Notes: generated by a model not told the origin, from the sequence alone. Positions 1 to 9,840 are shown, counted from the first letter of the stretch. The stretch: DNA of 64,000 bases from Clostridia bacterium (GCA_900759015.1 CAAEUE010000015.1:1-64000), one strand, 5' to 3'. Numbers and translations are program-made.

Positions 1-29
1 AATTTCATTTAACTTCATAATAAATTTAA

Positions 30-76
30 GTAAACAAAAAACAACTGTGATAAAATTCATATTCCTTACCACAGTT
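30..76 (-). terminator. Terminator of the type III CRISPR effector operon
   Basis: Stem AACTGTG/CACAGTT (43-76) with a roughly 20-nt loop. Read on the minus strand it is followed by GTTTTTTG. It lies just past the stop codon of the last cas gene, so the operon appears to end here. The loop is long, which lowers confidence. Confidence 0.55.
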
Positions 77-106
77 ATTTTTTATTATATTTACTTAATT
101 AAAATT

Positions 107-2371
107 TTATCTTCTAAAATTCTTATTATTAAAATTTTTAAATGGTTTATTATTAGGTCTATTGTTTTTCTTTTCCTTAAAAGTCTGATATTTAGGTAAT
201 TTCAAACCATCTATAATTACTTTATTACCATTTCTCATTATTACTTTTTTCTCTTTTTCATTTAGACCATTAATTCCAAGTAATCTCTCACTACCTTCTA
301 AAATTTGAGGTAATACCATTAATACATATGGCTTCTTCATACTAGTACTCTTATTGTCTACAAACCAGAAATGACTACCAACTGTAATCTTACCATTATC
401 ATTAGAAGATGCTAAAGGATAAGTGATTTTAGAATCTGAATAATTGGCTTTTAAATAATTAAAATTATAAATTCTAATAGCTTCTTGCATTGAAGTTGAT
501 TGCATATCAAATTGATTATTCAAATCAATTCTATCTAACTTATCATAATTTTCTATATTATATGTAACAGTATTATTATCAAAGCTTAAATTCCTAATTT
601 TTACATTATCAACTTTTATTTTTACGCTTCCATATCCTAGTGGTTTTGCTTTTCCAATCTTATGACATAACTCATAATAAGGCTTTCCTTCAAATGTAAC
701 ATTATTATTAGGTACATAGTCCAAATTAATAACAGCTATCAATTTCTTTAAATATTCTTCATTCATATTTTCAAAATAAATTTTAAACTTAAAATCACAA
801 TTAGATTTTACAGGAGTAATTTCGCAGTTTCTTTGTGTTTTCTCTTCAGTAAAACTATTTTCATCTGGTATATGATGCCAGTATGCTTTTCTTCCCCTTA
901 TTGTAATATTTTTTATTACATGTGATCCATCATTATTAAACTCAAAATCATAATTCCAGTCCACATTGTCTTTCATATTTAATAAATCTTTATTCGTTAA
1001 ATACAATGAATAAAATAATGTATTAGAAATATGTGGAGATGCAAGTTCTTTTATTATTTTAGGCTTTGCATATGGATTTTCTGTTCCAATATATGTTGCA
1101 TCAGCTACTCTAATTTTACTAGATACTGCCTTCTTTTCTATTTTAACATCTGTTTTTTCGTCATCATTAACAAAACCAAATATTCCACAAGTTGGACATG
1201 GTTTAGTAGCATCTATACAAGGCATATAAGATTCTTCTGCTTTACCAGTAACATTTAAAAGTTCATTTAAAGTTCTATGATATGCTTCTTTACCTACTTG
1301 TGCTAAAGAAAGATATGTTCTACCCTTTTCATCTAATTTACTACTATACCATACTGGTAATTCTTTTGCGTTATCAATATCATACCCATCATACCAAGTT
1401 ATATCTTTATCTTTTACTTTATTAAATGCTGTATCATTGTACATTTCAAATATTTCTTTTAATTTTTTTACACTAGTATTTAAATCTTTTGCATGAACTT
1501 CCTTTTCATTTCCTTCATTATCTTTTTTTATAACAAATATACTATCGTGAATAGTAGCACCAGATTTCTTTACTCCAAGTTCTCCAATAAATAGTATTCC
1601 AGTTTTTCCACCTTCACCAATTAATTCATTTGCTATATCTCTTTCTATTATTTTATCTTTTTCACGATTTGTTGGATCTTTCCTATCTGGTATTCTATCT
1701 ATTACCCTTCTAGTTTTAAAATGTACTGTATCACCTGTTTTTAAATCATTTGTTATTTCTTTTGGTAATACACTTTTATTATCTTCATATTTTATTCTAT
1801 TTTTATTATTTACCATATATATTGCATCTTCGTTAGCTTGAGCTTTTCTTACTTCTGGAAGACCTTTTACTTTACGAGTTGTATGAAGTTGATATCTTGT
1901 TGCTTCATATAATTTCCAATTACCATTTTCATCCTTTTTCAAAACTCCAGGTGTTTTCGCATCTTTAGTTCTAGAAATGAAGCTTTTATCTTTTTTTACT
2001 GTAGAAAGACAAGAATTTGTAAAAGTCTCAAAATCACTTCTTAACATTCCCCTTATTTCACTTCCTGGTATAACTGGTGAAATAATATTTGTTCCAGGAA
2101 TAAATTCATCATAACTACTAAAAATATAGCTTTTAAAATCTCCCTTATTTAATTCTTCCTTTTTTATTTTTTCTTCTCTAGTATCTGGAATTATAATTGG
2201 TGTTTTTGTAGTCAAAGTACATTCTATATAACCAGTTAAATCTCCATCATATTCTGATTTATTTTTTCTTTTACATCCTGTTTTTTCTAAAGATATAAAA
2301 TTGTATGGATTTATATAATTTTCACTAGTATCTATATTACTTCTTTTGGGTTGATTCATATTATCTTGCAT
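107..2371 (-). CDS. Large Cas7-like RAMP protein of a type III-D system (TIGR03986-like, Cas7 with insertion)
   Basis: This 754-residue protein is probably a backbone subunit of an RNA-guided type III effector complex. A RAMP-type segment PVIPGSEIRGMLRSDFE lies near residue 100. A cysteine cluster CPTCGIFGF near 390 resembles the metal-binding knuckles of Csm3-type proteins. A glycine-rich loop KAKPLGYGSVKI lies near 590, and the tail is basic and Asn-rich. The start codon overlaps the csx19 stop as TAATG, with an AAGGTG ribosome site upstream. By size and position it corresponds to the Cas7-insertion subunit of the III-Dv complex. The family match is from memory of motifs; the subunit role is inferred. 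Confidence 0.75.
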   Translation of the reverse strand: MQDNMNQPKRSNIDTSENYINPYNFISLEKTGCKRKNKSEYDGDLTGYIECTLTTKTPIIIPDTREEKIKKEELNKGDFKSYIFSSYDEFIPGTNIISPVIPGSEIRGMLRSDFETFTNSCLSTVKKDKSFISRTKDAKTPGVLKKDENGNWKLYEATRYQLHTTRKVKGLPEVRKAQANEDAIYMVNNKNRIKYEDNKSVLPKEITNDLKTGDTVHFKTRRVIDRIPDRKDPTNREKDKIIERDIANELIGEGGKTGILFIGELGVKKSGATIHDSIFVIKKDNEGNEKEVHAKDLNTSVKKLKEIFEMYNDTAFNKVKDKDITWYDGYDIDNAKELPVWYSSKLDEKGRTYLSLAQVGKEAYHRTLNELLNVTGKAEESYMPCIDATKPCPTCGIFGFVNDDEKTDVKIEKKAVSSKIRVADATYIGTENPYAKPKIIKELASPHISNTLFYSLYLTNKDLLNMKDNVDWNYDFEFNNDGSHVIKNITIRGRKAYWHHIPDENSFTEEKTQRNCEITPVKSNCDFKFKIYFENMNEEYLKKLIAVINLDYVPNNNVTFEGKPYYELCHKIGKAKPLGYGSVKIKVDNVKIRNLSFDNNTVTYNIENYDKLDRIDLNNQFDMQSTSMQEAIRIYNFNYLKANYSDSKITYPLASSNDNGKITVGSHFWFVDNKSTSMKKPYVLMVLPQILEGSERLLGINGLNEKEKKVIMRNGNKVIIDGLKLPKYQTFKEKKNNRPNNKPFKNFNNKNFRR

Positions 2372-2859
2372 TAATTTTCACCTTCTTTCATTCTAATATC
2401 TACTAATCTAGAATTTTCAATTACTACTTGATCATTTTTATCTGTATTAAAATAATTTCTTACTATTAATCTTAATCCGTTACTTGCTTCATTCTCATTT
2501 ACCTTAAAAGGAATATCTATTTCTCCACCTGTTTGCTTTAATGTAGTAAATTTATCATTTTCCCCTACAATTTTATTTCCAGCAATAAACATTGCTTCAT
2601 CAAATATTCCTTGGTTTGGAATATTGTCATCTATTATAGATATATCAAATTCATTTGTTTCCTCATTTAAAACAAATCTAATTTCTAAATCTTTATTAAA
2701 AATTCTAATTTGAGTTAATAAATTATAGTCTACTTCTTTATTAAAAATAATTTTATTATTTTCATATATACCAACACATACTTTGTTATAAAAATATGCT
2801 AAAACATAAGCTTTTTGTATATTATGTTCATTAATTATATTTAAAATCCTAGCTTCCAC
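2371..2859 (-). CDS. csx19: Csx19-like type III-D subunit (TIGR03984-like)
   Basis: A 162-residue protein between two RAMP genes, which is the usual place of csx19. The N-terminal pattern (AYVLAYFYNKVCVGIY, then LLTQIRIFNKDLEIRF) follows the Csx19 pattern of a short beta strand with an aromatic-Gly turn, then L-x-x-R-x-F and a charged stretch. Translation probably starts at GTG, because GGAGG lies 7 nt upstream and no better ATG is near. Csx19 is a small accessory subunit of III-D complexes and its biochemical role is poorly known. It overlaps the next gene by one base. Confidence 0.65.
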   Translation of the reverse strand: MEARILNIINEHNIQKAYVLAYFYNKVCVGIYENNKIIFNKEVDYNLLTQIRIFNKDLEIRFVLNEETNEFDISIIDDNIPNQGIFDEAMFIAGNKIVGENDKFTTLKQTGGEIDIPFKVNENEASNGLRLIVRNYFNTDKNDQVVIENSRLVDIRMKEGEN

Positions 2860-2871
2860 AACTTTCCCTCC

Positions 2872-4182
2872 TTATTTATTACTTGTCGCAACTTTGTAGA
2901 TTTCAGCAATCATATCATCTAAACTTTTAGTTTTATCAGCTGTTTTTTGAGAATTATCATATGCAATTTCTGTACCATTTTTAATAATATCTGTAACTTC
3001 AAATAATCCTCTTCCAATTGCTGTTTGTCCACCAATTGCTACAAGTCCATTAGCAATATCTTTTATAACTAAAGCTATTAACCCTATAATATATTTATTG
3101 TCTTGTCCATTTAATTCTTTTTTTACTTTTATAGTTAAATACGTATCTCCATTAAATACAATTTCTTCACTATATAATGCAGATTCTGCACTTCCTCCAG
3201 AAAATCTATCTATTTTATTTCTTGTTAATCTAAAAGTTTTAAAATTACTTATTCCAGATTCTTCTACAATAATAGATGATGCTTTAGAACTTCCATTACT
3301 TTCTTTAACATATCCAAACCAATCATCTATATTTCCTTTGGTAAAACCTTGTTTACAGATTTCATTATTATAGTAATTGACTTGTCTTCTAATTAATCCA
3401 CTCCACGAAGTTCCTGGAATAACAGGTACTCCATTAGAACATATAGATCTATAATCCACATCATCTTTTTTAGCACTATAAGAACGAATATTAATTCCAC
3501 CTAATTGTTTTAATATTACTTCAATTGTGTCATATGTATCATCTGTTTCTGTATAAGTAATCTTAGCTTCTTCATATTGGTCTTTATTAAATTTATTAAA
3601 ATTTACCAATTCTGCTAAATTACTTACATCAAAACTTTTTGCAAAAACTTTCTTTATTTTTAATTTTCCAAATCCTCTTGTTGTTTTAGCTCCAACTAAA
3701 ATATTACCAGCATTTATATTAGCTAATAGTTTTTGCACAATTTGTTTCATTTTAGCTGAATCATCATTGTCTCTTACAGTTAATTCCATTCTAAATGTAA
3801 ATTCAGAACCAGCTTCTAATATTTCAACATTATATTTATTACCATCAATAGTGATTTTATTTTCATCTACTTTAATTCCATCTCTAATACTAACACCTGT
3901 ATTTTTCGTTATTTGTGCATCAGAAACAAAAAATGGACTTAATACGTTAATCTCTTTTGTTTTATTATTTGCTTTAATTGCAATTTTAGGAACAAATACT
4001 TTTTGCTCTTCCGTATTTAAATATTGTAACATTACTCCTGCTAAAGTAGTCGCTGGAATAAATGGATTTCCTTCAGGGTCTTTCAAAATATCACTATCTG
4101 TAACATCATCTATACCTCCACCAATAGAAAGAGGCGAAGTATTTTCTATTTCTAACATATAATATATTTTTTCTTTTATCAT
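2872..4182 (-). CDS. Double Cas7 (Csm3-like) RAMP protein, Cas7-2x
   Basis: A 436-residue protein made of two RAMP units. Unit 1 has the opening SPLSIGGGIDD, the segment PFIPATTLAGVM, and a glycine loop GAKTTRGFGKL near 165. Unit 2 repeats this with GGINIRSYSAKKD, PVIPGTSWSGLIRR and the loop GGQTAIGRGLFEV near 390. Such proteins bind the crRNA spacer and, in type III complexes, cut target RNA through aspartates in Cas7. The fusion of two Cas7 units is a hallmark of the III-D variant from Synechocystis. A GGGGAG ribosome site lies 8 nt before the ATG, and only 2 nt separate it from csx10. Confidence 0.8.
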   Translation of the reverse strand: MIKEKIYYMLEIENTSPLSIGGGIDDVTDSDILKDPEGNPFIPATTLAGVMLQYLNTEEQKVFVPKIAIKANNKTKEINVLSPFFVSDAQITKNTGVSIRDGIKVDENKITIDGNKYNVEILEAGSEFTFRMELTVRDNDDSAKMKQIVQKLLANINAGNILVGAKTTRGFGKLKIKKVFAKSFDVSNLAELVNFNKFNKDQYEEAKITYTETDDTYDTIEVILKQLGGINIRSYSAKKDDVDYRSICSNGVPVIPGTSWSGLIRRQVNYYNNEICKQGFTKGNIDDWFGYVKESNGSSKASSIIVEESGISNFKTFRLTRNKIDRFSGGSAESALYSEEIVFNGDTYLTIKVKKELNGQDNKYIIGLIALVIKDIANGLVAIGGQTAIGRGLFEVTDIIKNGTEIAYDNSQKTADKTKSLDDMIAEIYKVATSNK

Positions 4183-4184
4183 CT

Positions 4185-6377
4185 TTATTTCTCCCCTTTC
4201 AATTTAATTTGAATTAAACATTGTTTAATATATTCTAATGTATACTTTTCTACTTCTTCAGCTGACAAATTCACTTTATTTTCTGAATCATCATTTGTTC
4301 CTGGCTTTCTTAGATTATTTAAATCTTTAACAGCTTGTAATTCTTGGAATTCTTTTGGTGTATTGTTTAATAATCTCTTTACTTTTTCTAATTTTTCACT
4401 ATTTTTTATTGCTCCAAAATTCTCGAAAAATTCTACTACTGTCTTTGATTGTTCTAACATAAGCATTAATCTTCCAATAGTTGAATTATTTAGACTATAA
4501 TTTGTTTTTTCAATATTTTCTAATGCTTTTCCTACTGTTTCATCTAATATTGAATTTTTAATTGACTCTTTTAATGTACTATATATAAAACCAACTTCTA
4601 TTTTTTTGTTTGAATTATCATTAATATCATTTAATTGTTTCTTGCTTTCTTCCTTTAAATCTAATTTTGCAGTTTTATTAGCTATATCTATTATTTTTAT
4701 ATTTCCATATCCCTCTGCACTTCTCTGTCCTATTGTATAGTTTTCTTTAGCAGTAACTGAATTTATAGCATTAAATACTAGTACACTTCCTGCTTTAAAT
4801 GCTTCCATTTGTTCTTTTGGTAAATTCCATATAATGTTATAACCAGAAACTTTTGTATAATTTATAAATGCTCGTTCTAATTCTATGTCTTGTCCTACAA
4901 TATTCTTAATCTTTTCTATAAGCTTTTCTTTATTTGTAGTTGCTTTTCCATTATCTAATAAAACTACATCTGATGTTAAGATAACAGCAAATTTTTTATA
5001 TTCTTTCTGGTCTTTTGTTACCTGTTCTGGTACTACATTTATAATTCTTAACTTGCCATATTCTGTATTTTTAGATTTACCAACTCTTAAAACATCATTT
5101 TCTTTTACATATGGTAATAATTTTTTTAAAGCTTTTACCTTACCTGTAATATTAGCTAAAAAGTATTGATTTGCTCCAATTACATTATATTGATATAGTG
5201 AACCTCCATCTTCTATTTGTAATGCACGTCCAATCTTATTGTCTTTCGCTCTTTGATGATGGTAGTTTTCTGACATTTCTACATCTTTTATATAGTTATC
5301 ATCATCTAAAGTAACAAATTTTCCTGTAATAGATGATAATTGTATACCTTCTTCGTCTACATTAAACATTTTATTATAAAATTGATCAGAAGTATTTTTT
5401 ACTTTTGCATAACTAAATGGTATTGGATAAAATTCTTTTTTAGCTTTATCTGTTATATAAGCATTTGAATATTTAACAGTTCCATTTAAAAATAATTCAA
5501 TAAACTCACTTGGAATTTTCTCGAAATTAGTTATATTATTTGCTTCTATGTATTTTTTTGCTATACTTCCTAAAATATTACTCCCTGGTATGTAATTTTC
5601 AGAATCTTCTGCATTTTGTTTAGAAAGCATTAATTCTGATTCAGCTTTTAATAATATTTTTAAAGTAGCTTCTGTTTCATCATTCATATTAATTTCTATT
5701 TGTTTTGTTTCAACTTCATCTACTAAATTACTTAGAATATAGTCTGTTCCTAAACCAGGATCTTTCTGCATCTCTTCTAAAGATAAAAGCTTACATTGTA
5801 TTTCTCCATAACCTCTAGTCCTATTTAATCCCATATGAGAAGTTAATTTAACTACATTTTTTAGGAACTTAATTTTTTCTTCACTTGCATTTATATCTAC
5901 ATCTGCAATAAATGTATTATCTCTTTTTACAACTCTTGTTGTTCTTAAAGAATCATTTTTACTAGTTCCTGTTTCGGCATTAATTGCTGTTTGAAAGCGA
6001 GTATATGTATAAACTTGTAATATTTTTTGAGGAATTAGATATTTCTTATATTTTTGTGGTACATTTTCAAGTGATTCGATTTTCTCTTGATATAATCTGA
6101 TATAAGCATTATCTATTTTTAATTTACCAGAATCCTTCTTTCCTTCTTCTCCAAAAATATCGTTAATATATTGCTTTAATACTTCTTTTTTTGGCTCATC
6201 AAACCACTCACAGTATTCTTCGGCTTCTTCTCTTAATATTCCTTTTAATCTTTTAGCAGGAATGTATGGAAATCCATATTTGTCATAACATACATCATTA
6301 TCTATTAAACTTCCAAAACTATCTCCAGAAGAAGCACATAAATCACTTTTTAACTGTATCTGCAATTTATATTCCAT
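4185..6377 (-). CDS. csx10: Csx10-like RAMP protein with Cas7-Cas5-Cas11 layout
   Basis: A 730-residue protein. The N-terminal segment has the Csx10 signature: GDSFGSLIDNDVCYD, then PYIPAKRLKGILREEAE, and a glycine loop LNRTRGYGEIQ near 190. A second RAMP part spans about 240-570, with glycine loops VGKSKNTEYGKLRI and IGQRSAEGYGNIKI. The last 150 residues look entirely helical and charged, as expected of a Cas11-like small subunit. No separate Cas11 gene (csm2 or cmr5) exists here, so the fusion would supply it. The start overlaps the cas10 stop as TAATG behind GGAGG. Csx10 identity is well supported; the Cas7-5-11 domain split is inferred. Confidence 0.8.
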   Translation of the reverse strand: MEYKLQIQLKSDLCASSGDSFGSLIDNDVCYDKYGFPYIPAKRLKGILREEAEEYCEWFDEPKKEVLKQYINDIFGEEGKKDSGKLKIDNAYIRLYQEKIESLENVPQKYKKYLIPQKILQVYTYTRFQTAINAETGTSKNDSLRTTRVVKRDNTFIADVDINASEEKIKFLKNVVKLTSHMGLNRTRGYGEIQCKLLSLEEMQKDPGLGTDYILSNLVDEVETKQIEINMNDETEATLKILLKAESELMLSKQNAEDSENYIPGSNILGSIAKKYIEANNITNFEKIPSEFIELFLNGTVKYSNAYITDKAKKEFYPIPFSYAKVKNTSDQFYNKMFNVDEEGIQLSSITGKFVTLDDDNYIKDVEMSENYHHQRAKDNKIGRALQIEDGGSLYQYNVIGANQYFLANITGKVKALKKLLPYVKENDVLRVGKSKNTEYGKLRIINVVPEQVTKDQKEYKKFAVILTSDVVLLDNGKATTNKEKLIEKIKNIVGQDIELERAFINYTKVSGYNIIWNLPKEQMEAFKAGSVLVFNAINSVTAKENYTIGQRSAEGYGNIKIIDIANKTAKLDLKEESKKQLNDINDNSNKKIEVGFIYSTLKESIKNSILDETVGKALENIEKTNYSLNNSTIGRLMLMLEQSKTVVEFFENFGAIKNSEKLEKVKRLLNNTPKEFQELQAVKDLNNLRKPGTNDDSENKVNLSAEEVEKYTLEYIKQCLIQIKLKGEK

Positions 6378-7939
6378 TATTTTTCCTCCTCCTCATTTTC
6401 TTCATTGTTTTTCTTTTCAGCATATAAATCTAAAAATTCTAATGCATCATAATATGTAGCTGTATTATTTGCATCAAACATTTCTTTAAGTGGTAATGCC
6501 TTATTTTTCATCTTTAATTTCTTAACTTCTGTATCTATATTAGCCTTTGTTTGATAATATATGTCTCTTAAATTTTTTGCTTTGTTTCTAGAAATATTTT
6601 TAACATCATTTAATGCTCTATAAAGAAAGTCAATATCAAACTCTTTTTGTTCCTCATTAAGATTTTTCTTTTCTTCTTCACTAAATATTCCATATGGTCT
6701 TTTTAATAATTTATATCCTTCGATATTTATATACTTATTCTTTCTTATACTTTCTAAATCTGAGGTAATTCCTGCATAACAATATTGGAAATCAACAAAA
6801 TTTCCTATTTTACCATTTACCATACCTTGTTCTGATTTTGCTCTTTTTTTAGCATTTTGGCAACATTCTTCTGCTATTTCATATCCTTTATAGAATGGAA
6901 AATGACTATGAACTATTGCAATTCCTGCACATGCGCTAAATGGATATTGTTGTTCATACATATATCCGCATTTTATAGATTCTATATATTCTTTAACTAT
7001 ATCTAAACTTATACGTGCATTACATACAAATGTAATATCATCACCAGCACTTATTATTTTTCTAAATGGATATTTTCCATCTTTTATTAAATTACTTATA
7101 CCATGTTTCTTACATATATCATTCATTTTGCTTATTACTTTTTCTATTGCTTCTTTTTCAAATACTTGGTGTATATTACAAGAAATCTCTCTCATTACTC
7201 TTGTTGCTTCTTTATATGTTTTTGCATTTTGCATTAATTTACCTATGTTTTGCCCCATACTGTTACCATCTATATGTACTATTGCAATTAAACCTTCACT
7301 TTCATTTGCTCTCATTTTGTCAAATTCTTTTACATATGGTGTATCGTTTTTATCAGAATTATATTTATTTATTTTTTGATATGCTTCATATGTTACTTTA
7401 ACTGTTCTATCTCCTTCGGTTATTTGTTTAGAAAATGGAAGACCTGTAACCCTATCATATTGAACAATTGGTAATATTCCCATAGGCTTATTTAATGGAG
7501 TAGTAGCTTTTATCTCTGATAATTTTAATTTTAAAGATCTCCAATCTTCTTGGTAATTTTCTGTTTTAGGTACAAATGTATAATTAAGAGAAAGTCCATA
7601 TGCATTTCTTAAAATATTTTTTGACATAGTAATACTTACATTTTTAGCTAAATCTTCATTTCTAAATAGTACTACTAAATTTCCGCCACCATAATATAAT
7701 ACTTCTACTTTAATAGTTTCATTATCTTCAAATTGTAATGGTGCTTTATCTTCCCAATTTAATACAACTTCATTTTCGTTTATACTAGTATTATCTTTTA
7801 TTGCTTTTTTAAATTCACTTATTACTAGATTATCTACAATTAATGATGCTCCAACTATCTCTTTTACTTTGTTTGTTCTAAAAATGTAATCTTGTATTCC
7901 TCTTACATCATAAATTGCAATTACGGATTTATTTTCCAT
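6377..7939 (-). CDS. cas10: Cas10, short form without HD domain, AGDD cyclase motif
   Basis: A 520-residue large subunit of a type III complex. It opens directly with a Palm-type strand IYDVRGIQDYIF, and YYGGGNLVVLF (82-92) marks Palm 1. Palm 2 carries the metal-binding IDGNSMG (223-229) and AGDD at 298-301 in place of the usual GGDD. No HD nuclease domain precedes Palm 1, so single-stranded DNA cutting is not expected. The two catalytic aspartates of the cyclase motif remain, and a CARF effector is next door, so cyclic oligoadenylate synthesis is likely. The C-terminus is helical and ends in a Glu-rich tail. Confidence 0.88.
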   Translation of the reverse strand: MENKSVIAIYDVRGIQDYIFRTNKVKEIVGASLIVDNLVISEFKKAIKDNTSINENEVVLNWEDKAPLQFEDNETIKVEVLYYGGGNLVVLFRNEDLAKNVSITMSKNILRNAYGLSLNYTFVPKTENYQEDWRSLKLKLSEIKATTPLNKPMGILPIVQYDRVTGLPFSKQITEGDRTVKVTYEAYQKINKYNSDKNDTPYVKEFDKMRANESEGLIAIVHIDGNSMGQNIGKLMQNAKTYKEATRVMREISCNIHQVFEKEAIEKVISKMNDICKKHGISNLIKDGKYPFRKIISAGDDITFVCNARISLDIVKEYIESIKCGYMYEQQYPFSACAGIAIVHSHFPFYKGYEIAEECCQNAKKRAKSEQGMVNGKIGNFVDFQYCYAGITSDLESIRKNKYINIEGYKLLKRPYGIFSEEEKKNLNEEQKEFDIDFLYRALNDVKNISRNKAKNLRDIYYQTKANIDTEVKKLKMKNKALPLKEMFDANNTATYYDALEFLDLYAEKKNNEENEEEEK

Positions 7940-8039
7940 TGCTTATCATTCCTTGTTTAGATATTTAGGTTTTTAATTGGTTCTACCTATAAACCTTTTT
8001 ATTGTATTTTTTATATTGCATTTTTAAATATTAATAATT

Positions 8040-9770
8040 CTAATCCTGAGTTCTTATTTCTTCTTCTAATAAATTTAATATTTTGTTTTTAATTGTTTCA
8101 TATACATTTAAGCTTGCACTTAAATACTCCTTATATTGTTCTGAAACAACTACATTTAGAATTTCTAAAATTCTATTAATTGTTTCTTGTGTGGCATCTG
8201 AATTTGCTCTTAATGCTTGCATTCTATTATGCTTCCTCCAGTTGTTTTCTTTTTCTATTCTAGCTCTAAAATTACTGTTTAACATTTCGTAAGTTATAAA
8301 AGCTTCTGTGTGTGCCGTTAAATTTCTTTGTTTACGAATCATATCTAATACTTTAATAGTATCTTGTAGGTCTCTATTAGTATCATGATTTTCCCACCAA
8401 TTGTTTAAAATATTTATTTCTGTTACAGCATTCAAGTAATTTTCATGATATTGGTTATTAGCAGGTATTAGCGAACTTAATTGAGAAAATCTTTTGTTAT
8501 TTCTTGCATTTATTAAATCAAATAAATTTCTATCTATTCCGCCTTCATCATTTAATATATTTTCTAAATTTAAACCACATATATGGTAAATTAATTTTTT
8601 ATATAAAGATTCTAATACTGTTTGCGTAATTAAGAGCCAATCATTTATTTCTTTTCTTTGAGCTTTAATTTGCATTATATTAATTCTTTCTAATAGTCTT
8701 CTTAATTTTAATATTTCTGTTAAATTAGAATCTTCATCATCAAAAATTGGATATAATTCTGAATTTTCTATTTTTCCATAGTCTGTATTTAAAAATATAT
8801 CAGCTGACCTTGCTTTTTCATCATCACCAATATATCTGAAATATAAATTTCTAGCATATTTTTTTATTAATGGATTCTTAATTATTCCTTTGTTGGAATC
8901 GATTGCATCATATACACCTGCATAATCATATTTTGCGAAACTATCTTCTAAGCTTTCTAAAAGTATTAATTTCCTAGTTTTTTCCATTGTTTCAATTTTA
9001 GCTCTTTCTTTATAACCTTCAGTTTTTCTTCTTGCTTCTTCTATTTCGTTTAGTTGTTTTAATTCCTCCTCACTTGCTATTGCATTTACTCTATTTCCTC
9101 TAGAATTCGAAGCTCCTGTTGGATTAGAGACTTGCACAATTATAGGTTGTATATCATTTACTGTTAGAGAAATTAAGTCTAAATCCATTTCTATTGCTGG
9201 TGTTCCGCTAGATACATTTATATATACTTCACTCTTTTTTTCTTGACATTCTCTTATTGCTTCCATGATTTTATAAAAATCAGGATAAAATATACCAAAT
9301 TTATTTGCAGCAGCAATTGCAATCTTTGCCCCGTCTTTAATTTTATTAAAAATAACTCTGTCTACATTTATGGCTCTTTTGGCAATTTCGTCATTAAAGA
9401 CTTGATTGTTTCTTTCTGCATTTTGTCTCATTCTCTCTAATTCTTCTGTTTCTGCAGTATTAATGAATTCTTGAGTGATATTATTGGTCTCAAATAGATT
9501 TTGTATTTCTTCTAAAATACCTTCTGGAAAAATTTTTATGTTTATAGAATCATCAATTGATTTTATAGATTTTGAAAACACTTGATTTCTAAATTCGCGG
9601 ATTCCCATTTCTAAGGATAGATATAAATATACGTCTGTAATTGGTTTTTGGTCTTTTTTCATTTTTCTTAATATAGATAAAATTGAACCATCATTATATT
9701 CGTTTGTTCCTGCAGTTAATGTATATGGATCTGTTCCACCAGCAGATGTAACTAAAAACCTTTTTTTCAT
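8040..9770 (-). CDS. csm6: Csm6-like CARF-HEPN ribonuclease
   Basis: A 576-residue protein, first in the operon. The N-terminal half has CARF features: FLVTSAGGTDPYT at the start and YINVSSGTPAIEM near 185, the nucleotide-binding loop typical of Csm6/Csx1. Near residue 485 it has RNLTAH, an R-x4-H HEPN active-site motif. Proteins of this kind cut RNA non-specifically when Cas10-made cyclic oligoadenylate binds the CARF domain. I chose the start at 9770 because AAAGGGGA lies 8 nt upstream; an upstream in-frame start adds 18 residues without a ribosome site. About 100 nt separate it from cas10. Confidence 0.85.
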   Translation of the reverse strand: MKKRFLVTSAGGTDPYTLTAGTNEYNDGSILSILRKMKKDQKPITDVYLYLSLEMGIREFRNQVFSKSIKSIDDSINIKIFPEGILEEIQNLFETNNITQEFINTAETEELERMRQNAERNNQVFNDEIAKRAINVDRVIFNKIKDGAKIAIAAANKFGIFYPDFYKIMEAIRECQEKKSEVYINVSSGTPAIEMDLDLISLTVNDIQPIIVQVSNPTGASNSRGNRVNAIASEEELKQLNEIEEARRKTEGYKERAKIETMEKTRKLILLESLEDSFAKYDYAGVYDAIDSNKGIIKNPLIKKYARNLYFRYIGDDEKARSADIFLNTDYGKIENSELYPIFDDEDSNLTEILKLRRLLERINIMQIKAQRKEINDWLLITQTVLESLYKKLIYHICGLNLENILNDEGGIDRNLFDLINARNNKRFSQLSSLIPANNQYHENYLNAVTEINILNNWWENHDTNRDLQDTIKVLDMIRKQRNLTAHTEAFITYEMLNSNFRARIEKENNWRKHNRMQALRANSDATQETINRILEILNVVVSEQYKEYLSASLNVYETIKNKILNLLEEEIRTQD

Positions 9771-9814
9771 ATGATCATTCCCCTTTATATTATTTTTAAC
9801 ACATAACTGCAAAT

Positions 9815-9840
9815 ATTTTATCATAAAAATTTCTTTTTCT
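9815..9840 (-). promoter_or_regulatory. Possible extended -10 promoter of the CRISPR operon
   Basis: On the minus strand TGATAAAAT (with -10 TAAAAT at 9815-9820) forms an extended -10 box. It lies about 45 nt before the csm6 start. No good -35 box is seen. Confidence 0.4.

Noticed and set aside
1031..1258. Plus-strand open frame of 75 residues
   Set aside because: It lies opposite a cas gene, has no ribosome site and a low-complexity aromatic sequence typical of a shadow frame. Many similar plus-strand frames across the window were dropped for this reason.
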